A DNA stretch of 64,000 nt from Blepharisma stoltei (Eukaryota; Ciliophora; Heterotrichea; Heterotrichida; Blepharismidae): assembly GCA_914767885.1 (NCBI GenBank), contig CAJZBQ010000060.1:62001-126000 (forward strand), given 5' to 3'. Positions 46,299 through 55,616 of this stretch are shown in pieces (position 1 is the stretch's first letter; each line of letters begins with the position of its first letter). The translations under genes and the position numbers were made by a program. The notes below the pieces were generated by a model. It did not search any database, was not told the DNA's origin, and worked only from the letters and a program-made list of their open reading frames with translations.

Positions 46299-48981
46299 AT
46301 GGAAAATTCAGTCCGTAGACTTTCACTTATCAGCAACCATCTAGGACAGCACATTCCAAAGTACACATGGTTCAAACCTGATGGCTGGGTAGGCTTTATT
46401 TAGGGATTTACAGACACAAAATTTTTCTTACTATACATCTTTTAAATTGGAAAAAATACCTGTAAATTTCCTTTTTTTTGCAAATTAAACCCAATATATA
46501 ATTTTATTTTTTTATTGATAAAAATAACTAAATGGGTTAATACCAAATTTAGCACTATCAAATAGAATATTACCTAAACATTTTTTTATATTTTAAAGAT
46601 TGGATTGTTAAAAGAATAGTTGGTTCTTTAAATCATTAAATTTTATAAATTAGTTTACTATAAAATTTAATAATTTTTTTTTATTTTAATTCATAAAACT
46701 TAAGGAGGGGGAGTTAAACAAGCAAAATCAAGTTTACCTTGGTGGAAATCGCTATTTGGATTCAGGCAAAATTTTACCATCATTTGCACAATTTTTCCAA
46801 GATCAAGGATTAGAATTTGCTAATAAGTCTACAATACAGAAATCAATACCAGTTGACCCACCTGTAAGGAATCAGGACTTTTTGGATAGGATAAAGCAGT
46901 TTTCATTCTATGTGACTGAAGAGGATCAAGACCGTGCTTTTCACTCGCATGGACACACATTACAAGAAATGTTTATTGTAAAGTTCGGAAAATTTGATAG
47001 AACAGTCGATCTTGTGGTTTATCCAGAAACTGAAGAATATCTATCTAATTAAGGGTACAAAGACTTGCAATTCTATTTAAATTCGTCAAATTTCTCACGA
47101 TGAAGTATAGAAATAAAAAAATTTCTTACTCCCCCCCCCCCTCCGTGAGCGAACAAAACCATTAGAAAAATCACCATTTTTTGACCAAAAACCCACCCTC
47201 CGTGAGCGAACAAAAATTTTTTTAATAGAAAAAATTTTAATGGAAAAAAAATTTTGATATATAAGTGATAATTAGTATAATGAAATCTAGAGCTAATTCT
47301 GTTTAATTTTAAACAAATTGCGTTTTAAAACATAAATTTTTGCAATTAAATTAATATTTGCTTCCCAATTTTTGCAAATTAGGATTTTTTTAAATTTCGA
47401 AAAAAATATTTTTTATAAAATTTATATATAAATTTTTTTTTAAAAAAAAAAATTAACCCCCCTCCGTGAGTGAACAAAATTTTTTTGTTCGCTCACGGGG
47501 GGGGGGGGGGAGTTATAATAATTAACTTATCTATCAAAAACTGAAGAGCATGTGGGAAACATCGTTAAACTCGCTAACGAGCTAAACGTTGTATTAGTCC
47601 CTTATGGAGGTGGAACAAATGTAACCCATGCTCTCCAGCTTGATCCCAACGAAAAAAGAACTATCTGCTCAGTAGATCTTAGCAAGCTCAGCAAAGTCAA
47701 AGAAGTAAACAAAGAAAGCATGACTGCTGTAGTAGAGGCTGGAATTGCAGGAAAAGACTTAGAAAAAGAACTACTTAAGCATGGAGTTTGCTGTGGCCAC
47801 GAGCCTGATTCAGTTGAATTTTCTACACTAGGCGGCTGGATCAGCACAAATGCATCAGGGATGAAGAAAAATATTTATGGAAATATTGACGACATTGTAT
47901 CCCTTTTTTTTGATTTTTTATTAAAAAATAGTCCTATATATTTTTCAAAGAAAAATCAAGGGAAATTATTATACTTACTATAAGAATAGTAACACCTTTA
48001 GGAACTTGGGAAAAGCCATGCAACGCTCCAAGAATGTCAACAGGACCTGACGTAAACCGAGTTTTAATCGGAAGTGAAGGCTTATTTGGGGTAATTTTTA
48101 TCTAGATCATCACAAGTGCCACAATTAAAGTCAAACCTCTCCCAGCACACAAAGCATATGACTCCTATGTTTTCCCAAATTTTGAATTAGGCACAAAATT
48201 CATGAAGTTCTTAGGAGTAAACAACATCCGTCCAGCCAGTGTTCGGCTTGTTGACAATATGCAATTTCAGTTCGCCTTGTCCTTAAAACCAGCTGAGCAC
48301 TCTATATTTAAGCATTTTATGGACAGAGTCAAAAAATTTTATTTATTAACTATAAAAGGATTTGACCCAAAACAAATATGCGCTTGCACACTGGTCTACG
48401 AAGGTAATAAAGAAGTGGTCGATTTGCAGCAGCATCAAATAGACGAAGTCGCTAGAAATTTCAAAGGACTTCGTGGAGGCCCTGAAAACGGCCTCAGAGG
48501 GTATTTTTTGACCTATATGATTGCTTATCTTAGAGATTTTGGGATGGAGTATGACCTAGTCGCTGAGTCCTTTGAGACTGCTATATCTTGGGACAAATTA
48601 GATAATCTCCTTAAATCCTTGCCTGTAAAAATTATATAGAAATGCATAGAAGCTGCATGTGCTGCCAGAGGGGTTAAAAAAAGACCATTTGTGTCATCAA
48701 GAATTACACAAGTTTATGACACGGGGGCTTGCGTTTACGTTTATTTTGGATTTTTCCATACAGGAGTCCCTGATCCAGTTAAAGTTTATTGTGAAGTTGA
48801 AGATGAGGCTAGAGAAGAAATTTTACGATGTGGAGGGTCATTAAGTCACCATCATGGAGTGGGGAAATTAAGGAAAAAATTCATGAATAAATGTGTGGGA
48901 GAGCCTGCACTTTCGATTTTGAGAGGCGTAAAGAAAGAAGTCGACCCTAAAAATATTTTTGCAAATGGGAACTTAATTTAA
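46299..48981 (+). CDS. AGPS: Alkyldihydroxyacetonephosphate synthase (ether-lipid synthesis)
   Basis: This FAD enzyme swaps the acyl chain of acyl-DHAP for a fatty alcohol, making the ether bond of plasmalogen precursors in the peroxisome. The start MENSVRRLSLISNHL holds a textbook PTS2 signal (R7-L8-x5-H14-L15). FAD-domain motifs: VPYGGGTNVTHAL, PDSVEFSTLGGW and NASGMKKNIYGN; the C-terminal active-site region has GGSLSHHHGVGKLRK. Three 15-nt introns lie at 46389-46403, 48091-48105 and 48625-48639. Three IESs: 46431-46716, 47040-47529 (with a nested MITE) and 47900-47973. Removal leaves 1,788 nt, about 595 aa, a normal size for this family. Junctions such as DDIV-LTIRIVTP align without gaps to known AGPS. 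Confidence 0.95.
46431..46716. mobile_element. IES (286 bp) in AGPS
   Basis: TA lies at 46429-46430 and 46715-46716. The right end GGAGGGGGAGTTA resembles a MITE terminus but the left end does not. Removal gives DTKFF-LNKQNQVYLGG. Confidence 0.8.
47040..47529. mobile_element. IES (490 bp) in AGPS with nested TIR MITE (47129-47515)
   Basis: Flanked by direct repeats TATCTATC (with TA) and, slightly further out, AAACTGAAGA. The TA option yields PETEEYLSKTEEHVGN; joining at AAACTGAAGA yields PETEEHVGN, which fits the family length better. The MITE inside has near-perfect ends and its own TA duplication. Confidence 0.8.
47900..47973. other. Short IES (74 bp) in AGPS
   Basis: TA lies at 47898-47899 and 47972-47973. 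Inner inverted repeat CCCTT...GATTTTT / AAAAATCAAGGG. Exact removal matches the family without gap. Confidence 0.85.
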
Positions 48982-49083
48982 GGTTGAAGTAGCTTATAAT
49001 AGAATATGTGAATAAGTTTGAGGCGCTGGCAAAGCCAGCGCTCTATTTTTTATAATATAATAAATATAACTATAGATTTTATT

Positions 49084-50120
49084 CTAAATTATATAGCTTA
49101 GAATATTTATAAAAAATCTTATGTCATTAGCTTCTCTTAAATTTCCACTTTCTTCTAAATGCTGTGCATGTGATAAGTACGGAACATGGAAATTTGGGGA
49201 AATTTCAAAAATTTTTTTATAATCTTGTTTCGCAAGATCTGGCCTATTTATTTTCTCATATGATTCCGCTCGAAGGATATAAATCGCGGGATCAATTTTT
49301 TGGTACTGCAGCCTTTCTAAACAAAGCGTAAAATGCAATATTGCTTCACGATGCTCCCCTAATGACGAAAAACACCTAGCAAGCTCATAATGGCCATCTG
49401 CATTATCAACGAGAGTTAAAAAATGCCTGAAAATTCCTATAGCTTCATTAAATCGATTTTTCGCTTGATATACCATTGCTAATGAAAAATAAGCATAAGG
49501 AGAGTGAATTTGCATAGAAATGCTGCTTAATAAGTGTCCTTCAGAAATTTCATAGTCTTCTAGTAGCCTTCTAGACTCCCCAGCTAAATAAAATAAATCA
49601 GAGTGAAGGTATTTTTGTCGGATCAGATTTTCACATAGTTCTGTAGCTTTTAAATAATCTCCTTTAGAAATTATAAGATTTCTATTAATTTATCTATTTA
49701 AAATTATTTAAAATAAAAATTGAATATTTATATATAAAAAGTATAAAATTTGGCTTTTGATATAGTATCATGTATTAGCGATGTATTTTGCCTATTTAAC
49801 AGCTGATTGCCTCTGCTAAATATTTTTTACGATTTTCGTTTGCAGTTATCGTGATAACTTTCAGATTTCTCAAGACTTTTCAGATAGGAAGGAAGCCTTA
49901 GAGCTAGTTTAACTGCTTTTTCAGGGATGGGGCTGTCTTCTACTTGGATATCATGAGGAGATTTATTAGGGAGAATAGAGATGCTTTCTTCTTGGATATC
50001 ATGAGGAGGTCTAAAAGAAGGATTTGGGGCTTCTTCTACTTGGATATCATGAGGAGATTTCAAAGGGGAATCTGGGCGATTTTCTTCGATACGAGAATGC
50101 TCAAATGATGGAGTAAACAT
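49084..50120 (-). CDS. TPR protein with SPHDIQ repeats, about 325 aa
   Basis: The start is ATG 50120 (MFTPSFEHSRIEENRPD). The N-terminal 70 residues hold three copies of a short repeat, SPHDIQVEE, PPHDIQEES and SPHDIQVED. A 15-nt intron GTAAAAAATATTTAG follows CKRK. After a short IES (49683-49741 best fit) come about five TPR-like helix pairs: DYLKATELCENLIRQKY, AYFSLAMVYQAKNRFNEAIGIF, HYELARCFSSLGEHREAILHF, AIYILRAESYEKINRPDLAKQDY and SHAQHLEESGNLREAND. TPRs mediate protein assembly. The layout recalls APC/C or intraflagellar TPR subunits but is not specific enough to name one. Confidence 0.75.
49683..49741. other. Short IES (59 bp) in TPR gene
   Basis: TA lies at 49742-49743 and 49683-49684. 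Removal joins SKAKFY to RNLIISKGDY. A variant 12 bp shorter also keeps frame. Confidence 0.6.
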
Positions 50121-51125
50121 TTTATTATTTTTGTTTGTTTAAACAATTTAAGCGAATACTGATAAAATTTTTTAAAAATTGCAACTATTTAAATTTTTAT
50201 GATTTTTAAAAATTAGCATTATTATCTACCAGATTCTGTTAAAAGTTCTTAATTATGCACTTGCCTTTAACTTAGAAATTTTGTTAATTAACAGTCAAGA
50301 GAATAGCTGGTCTTTACATTCAGTTTAATTAGTTTAACTATTAACTTTATTACTCTCCCACTTTTGAAGAGGGAGTAAATTTTTTCTGTCCCCTAAAAAA
50401 TTGTAATATTTGGACGAAATTTATAAAATTTATTTTTACATATTAATATTTAATATGATTTAATGGATATCTCGTTATTACCATATATTAAATTTTAATT
50501 TATAAATATTTATATTAAAAATTTTGTTTTTAGCCAAACCGCTTAATTTTTCAAAAATAGGGATTTTTTTAATACTTTTGCTCGCTAAATAATCAGGAAT
50601 TAGCTTTTTTAATATTAAATCTAAATTTTCCCATATTTCTAACATTTATTAAACGCCAATAAAATATCAAGCGATATACTCTCTTATGCATGGAAAATCA
50701 AAAGTATTTTCGTCCTTTAATAAGCACTTATTTCATCTAAAAATATCCATTTTAACATTACTTAATCCATCCCATATACCGTCATGACTCATAAAATGCC
50801 ATAAAATAAGTTTAGCCTTCTTTTGATTAAAAAATGGTTCTTCAAAAATCCTTATATTTAATTTATATAAAATCTTTTAAAATACACTGAGATAATAATA
50901 ATTAGGCTTTTTTATTGAAAAGTCATTCGTATAAAGTGATTTTAGTATTGGTAGATAATATAAAACCTTAAAAAAACGTATATCTAGCCTTCTCACTGCA
51001 CTAAATCTGGTCCTTTTTATGTCTAATTTAAATATGCCCATTCATATGAATATATCAAAACCATTACTTATTTTTTTCATCTCAAATTGTATATAAATCT
51101 TATTCTTTTACCCAAAATAACCCTA
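50121..51125. other. Intergenic, nearly featureless
   Basis: AT-rich divergent spacer. The only structure seen is a small palindrome TACTCTCCC...GGGAGTA at about 50350-50375, possibly a MITE relic. Confidence 0.45.
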
Positions 51126-51493
51126 ACTCCCCCCCTCCGTGAGTGAACAAAACCATTAGAAAAATCGCTATTTTTTGCCAAAAAACCCACCCTCCGTGAG
51201 TGAACAAAAAATTTTTTATGGAAAAAAAAATTTTATATATAAATGATAATTATTATAATAATGAAATCTAGAGCTAATTCTGTTTAATTTTAAACGAATT
51301 GCTTTTTAAAACATAAATTTTGCAAATTGAATTAATATTTGCTTTCCAATTTTTGCGAATTAGGATTTTTTTAAATTTCGAAAAAAAAACTATTTTTTTA
51401 TAAAATTTATATATAAATGTTTTAAAAAAAAAAAATTAACCCCTCTCCGTGAGTGAACAAAATTTTTTTGTTCACTCACGGAGGGGGGGAGTA
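51126..51493 (+). mobile_element. TIR MITE, copy 6 (reference-like)
   Basis: TA lies at 51124-51125 and 51492-51493. Ends CTCCGTGAGTGAACAAAA and its complement match closely, and a second, internal copy of the motif sits about 70 bp in. Ends 18 bp before the ATG of the SH3 gene. Confidence 0.9.
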
Positions 51494-51511
51494 AATATAA
51501 TATTTTTTGAT

Positions 51512-53117
51512 ATGGAGAATAAACAATCCTATACCAAGGCTTCATTTAGCGTAAAAAGACGAAAAGAGTCCAACCATTTCGATGAGCCCAGCGATAGCGT
51601 TTATGCTCCACGCTCACCCTCAAACAGTCAGAGCAAAAGAAACCCTATGGAAACCCGAACCCGAAGCCTCGCCGAAGTAAGGGGTCTTCCTAAAGTAAAA
51701 ACCCCGACAAAAAATGTGAAAAATAACAAGCCAACAATTTCTTGAAGAAACGACAATAAACAGCTTGACATTTCAATAGAAGCAGCTGGGAAACCAATTA
51801 TTTCCCCCAGAAATAAGTTTAAAAAAGCCTTTAAACAAAACAGTCCATATAAAGCCAATTATTCCATGCAGGAAATACCGGACTTAAATGAAAGCGAAGT
51901 GTTTTCTGATGTGAAGTCCATGAAAACAGAAATTGATAGGCTAAACAATACTATTGGAGGGTCAAGAATTTTTTTTAAAAAAATATTGAAAATTTTTTAA
52001 TTTATTTTTTAAAAAAAATCACGTAATAATTTTTTTTTTTAAAAAAAATAAAATAAAGCCTATTGAAGCTATGAAAGGGTTTTACAAGGAAGAGGAAAGG
52101 TCTTTGCATAAGCAAATAACAGCTTTGCAAAAAGAGCTAGATTGACTAAAAAAGGAGTATAGTAAAACTGTCGAATATTTAGCCTGTGTTATTGGAAAGC
52201 ACATGGATAAAGAAACTCCGCAAATAATAAATGACGAAATAATAGAGACTTTAAAAGAAAAACAAGAAGCTTTGAAGCTTAATTTAGAGGCTGCAATAAA
52301 TTCAGTCTCTTCATTTAAGGCTAATGACAAGCTATACCTTTATATGTGAATGCTTTTTATTTTATTTTTAAATAATGAGCTTGAATTATTTATTATAGAA
52401 ATTATAAAGCTTGATATTCTGAACGTCCCCAACAATTTTGAAAATCATCCAAACCTGCCAAGCACAGGGCGATTTCAAGGTGTCGCAATGAGGTTCAGCG
52501 AGTCTGAGTATTATCTATTCTATTAATATATAATTTATTACACGCCACTACTGCTGCAGATAAGGGGCGTTAATACCACCCTTACTCGTCCAGCTCATGT
52601 CGTCACAGGCTATCTTGAGCGGGTGCTCAAGCTTTCCATCTTGACTTTAATTGCCAGACGTAGATAGCCTTGGGGTCTCGTTGGCCATGTTGTTACTTGA
52701 CTCCTAAAAGCGTTCCACCTAAGGATCTCTCCCTCCTTCGAAATATCAAATGGTATTAACCCTATGCCTCTAAAACCCAAGGATCAGGTTGCACTCTCCC
52801 CGTCGTCTGGTTAAATGCTTATGTTAAAACCAAACTACATTATAATAAAATAGCGTGAAGATGGAAAGTTCTCTATAAAAACTTTTTTCGACGACATCAC
52901 TTTATTATTCATCAGCAAGTCTGAGTCCGAAACAGAAAATTCCCCAAAGATCGAATGCATTGCTTTATACGATTTTTATGCAAGAGATCCTGGACATTTA
53001 GAGTTTAAAGCAGGAGACAGAATTATAGTAAAATCAAAATTGGATGATGAATGATGGATAGGGACAAATAAAGAGAAAACTGGAAAATTCCCAAGCAGCT
53101 ACGTTATGCTAGATTAG
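51512..53117 (+). CDS. Coiled-coil SH3-domain protein, about 350 aa
   Basis: The start is ATG 51512 (MENKQSYTKASFSVKRRKE) and the stop is TAG 53117. A basic Ser/Pro-rich N-terminus (PRSPSNSQSKRNPMETRTRS) leads to a coiled coil (FYKEEERSLHKQITALQKELDWLKKEY) and a C-terminal SH3 domain: ECIALYDFYARD, GDRIIVKSKLDDEWWIG, GKFPSSYVMLD, with the ALYDF and WW motifs for proline-peptide binding. The first W of WW is TGA. Inserts: 51986-52055 (70 bp), 52335-52406 (72 bp, no stop inside, so less sure) and a 417-bp retroposon-like element 52509-52925. All keep frame. Probably an actin or endocytosis adaptor; that role is inferred from the SH3 domain only. Confidence 0.8.
51986..52055. other. Short IES (70 bp) in SH3 gene
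   Basis: TA lies at 51984-51985 and 52054-52055. Removes in-frame stops; junction KKI-KPIEAMKG. Confidence 0.65.
52335..52406. other. Candidate stop-free short IES (72 bp)
   Basis: TA lies at 52333-52334 and 52405-52406. With TGA as Trp it has no stop, but it encodes a run of Leu/Ile/Phe unlike its surroundings. Removal gives ANDKL-KLDILNVPN. Confidence 0.5.
52509..52925 (+). mobile_element. Retroposon-like element (417 bp) in SH3 gene
   Basis: Direct repeats TCAGCGAGTCTGAG (52495-52508) and TCAGCAAGTCTGAG (52912-52925). Tail CGACATCACTTTATTATTCA. Shares GCGTTCCACCTAA-type interior with related elements. Same length as the element at 35148-35564. Confidence 0.8.
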
Positions 53118-53650
53118 CAGATTTAAATCTCTAAATTAATTTTTAAATCAGTAGTAGAAGTATGATTATTTTTCTTGTATGAATCAAAATATTTCGCAAT
53201 TTTTATAATTTGCTTTATTTTAATGCATTGTGCGCTAAAAATAATTAATTATGTGTGAATCAAAAATACTTGATAAATAGAGTTTTTAAAAATTTAGATA
53301 TTAAACTTTAGATCAATAATAGCAATTAAGCAAAGCAAATAAATAAATTATCTTTGTCTTATATGTGTAATATTTTAAGTTTTGGGCAAATTAAAGGAAA
53401 TTTAATTAATTTGTCTACAATACTAAATGATATCATCTTCATAATAAAAAATATTTTAAGCTTATTTCAGACTGTTCATAGGTTTTAAGCTAAGTTTAGT
53501 TACGGTGAGTAATGGTAGTCCCTGCCTCCAGCAGTACCATTCTGAAGTAGAAGTTGTGGAGTGGTAGAAACTCTTCAATGGCTTTCGCATTAGCATTTAG
53601 CTGGCTGAAAGACCATCTTATAGTAGAGGTTTTTCTTAAGAAAATTTATT

Positions 53651-54521
53651 GCTAAGCGATTTTCAACAGATCTTTTTTCAGGACACTCTGATTTATACGC
53701 TAAATATCGCCCTAATTACCCTCAAGAACTTTTTGCTTATTTATCCTCTCTAACAAAATCCCATGATCTTGCATGAGATGTTGGAACAGGAAATGGCCAA
53801 GCTGCATTATCTTTAATACCATACTACTCTACAGTTATTGGAACTGATCTAAGCCAGCAGCAAATAGATATCGCCAGGTCTAAAAATTCTCCAATTATCT
53901 TTGAAGCGCTCCCAGCAGAACTATCAGCAGAAATCCTAAGCTCTCATAGCCTCCTGACATATGAAAAAATCGATTTAATTACTATAGCAACAGCATTATT
54001 CTTTCTTATATTAAATTTTCCTAATTTTTTATTATTGCTAAATAATGCTAAATTTAATCTATAAATATTTACTTTATTTTGATTTAGATAGATTTTATGA
54101 CACGGTTTATAAAGTTTTAAAACAAGATGGAGTAATCGCAGCTTGGACTTATGGAGTGCCAAATGTCGATGAAAATGTAGACCGTATCGCTAATAAAATT
54201 TACTGGGAAGTTTGCTATGAGTTTTTTGATAAAAGAAGAAAATATGTTGATGAAAAATTCAAGACAATAGATTTCCCATTTGATGAAAATTTACCAGAAC
54301 CTCCTGCTGCTGCTAAATCATTTACAAAAATTTGGAGCATTGAAGAATATTGAGGAAATATTCATACGTGGTCAGGGGTCCAAAGAGCAAAAAAGGAACT
54401 AAATTTGGACCCTACAGAACCTTATTTTGCAGAACTCTGCAAGTACTGGCCTAGAAATGAGAAGAAACCAGTGGAGTTTCCACTTTATTTTCGTATAGGT
54501 AAAAAGAAATTGTCTTCTTAA
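53651..54521 (+). CDS. SAM-dependent methyltransferase (5' end unresolved)
   Basis: The Rossmann fold is clear: a leading FSGHSDLYAKYRPNYP, motif I LAWDVGTGNGQAALSL (W is TGA), the acidic strand-2 residue in VIGTDLSQQQIDIAR, motif II KIDLITIATA, and motif III DTVYKVLKQDGVIAAWTYG. This is the class I family that includes trans-aconitate methyltransferase-like enzymes; the substrate is unknown. A 73-bp IES (53999-54071) splits ATAL-LYFDLDRF. Stop TAA 54521; 265 codons from GCT 53651. No start codon is visible in frame: a GC-rich insert (about 53500-53640) interrupts the 5' end, so the first exon must lie before it. Confidence 0.85.
53999..54071. other. Short IES (73 bp) in methyltransferase gene
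   Basis: TA lies at 53997-53998 and 54070-54071. Removal rebuilds ATALLYFDLDRF, the expected segment after motif II. Confidence 0.8.
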
Positions 54522-54542
54522 TATTTGTATTATAATTATTAA

Positions 54543-55108
54543 ATGGCTTCCTCAGTCATATATTCCCTGCAAGAGTCTTTCAATATTCTAAAGGAGAAAT
54601 ACACAAAGGAGACTAAGAAAAGAACGAAGCTGGTTGATCTTTTTATTTCTTTCAACTTAATTTTGGCAACAATTCAGTATGTTTATATCCTTTTTTGTGA
54701 GGATTTATATTATAATAAATTAATTTTATAATATATTTTGCAAAGCATAGCCTAATTTGCCATTAAAAATAGGATTTTATTTATTATTGATACATTACAG
54801 CTTAAAATTATATAGTATAAATGCTTTTGAATTAAATAGAAAATGCTAAATTTTCTATAGGAATAAAATATGTTATTTATATAGAAGATCTGAGAGCCAA
54901 TAAAAAAAATATGAAAATTGCTGGAAGCTTTCCATTCAATGCATTTCTATCAGCATTTTTTTGTAGCATTGGAACAGCAGTATTAACAGTGTGCCTGAGG
55001 ATGCAAGTAGAGAATAAAAGTTCAGGGAAAACTGAAGAAAGAGCTTATGTGGAGTATATGTTCTGTTGCCTTATATTATATTTGGTCTCATTTAATTATT
55101 TAGGCTAA
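54543..55108 (+). CDS. DAD1: DAD1 / OST2 subunit of oligosaccharyltransferase, 113 aa
   Basis: A small ER membrane subunit of the complex that transfers the glycan to Asn in N-glycosylation. The start is ATG 54543 (MASSVIYSLQESFNIL) and the stop is TAA 55108. A 224-bp TA-bounded IES (54688-54911) splits the gene; removal gives QYVYMKIAGSFPFNAFLSAF with no gap against known DAD1, and the total is 114 codons, the usual size of the family. Three hydrophobic segments are seen (LVDLFISFNLILATIQYVY, FNAFLSAFFCSIGTAVLTV, YMFCCLILYLVSFNYLG). The C-terminal NYLG resembles the conserved NFVG. It follows the methyltransferase gene by 21 bp. Confidence 0.95.
54688..54911. other. IES (224 bp) in DAD1
   Basis: TA lies at 54686-54687 and 54910-54911. 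Exact removal gives a 113-aa DAD1. No strong terminal repeat. Confidence 0.9.
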
Positions 55109-55616
55109 TACTTATTTATTTGCTAAACTTTATGCATAAAATGCCTTATGAAGCTTGAAATAAATAATTGCCTAAGCCCTTCCTTAAAATTGAATTTTAG
55201 CACTTTAAATCTAAATTTTTTTTCGATCGCATCCTGATCATTTTAATGCTTTTTAGGTTTTATGGGTTTCTATGGAACATATTTGTTGTAAATTATATAA
55301 AATTATTATACTATTAGAGCGTAGATAAATTACAATATATAGGGAATAATATGCACTGTCCTTCTGTAATATCTCAATCACTATTAAATGAAGTGCTTAA
55401 TTCTTTAACCTCAATAATGTTATTTTATTGTTTATAAATCAATTATTACTTATAAGTATAAATGCATTGGATCAAATTTCAACAATTTAATAAATTTTTA
55501 ACAAAACATCATAATAAAAATCATATTGTAGCCATAAGAAATTTTTCATTTATTTAATCAATATCAGTCATTATAGAATATTGGGCAATTTATAATTATT
55601 CCAAAACCAAATAATT
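55109..55616. other. Intergenic, no feature seen
   Basis: AT-rich spacer between DAD1 and the histidine-kinase-like gene. No coding frame or repeat is supported. Confidence 0.45.
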
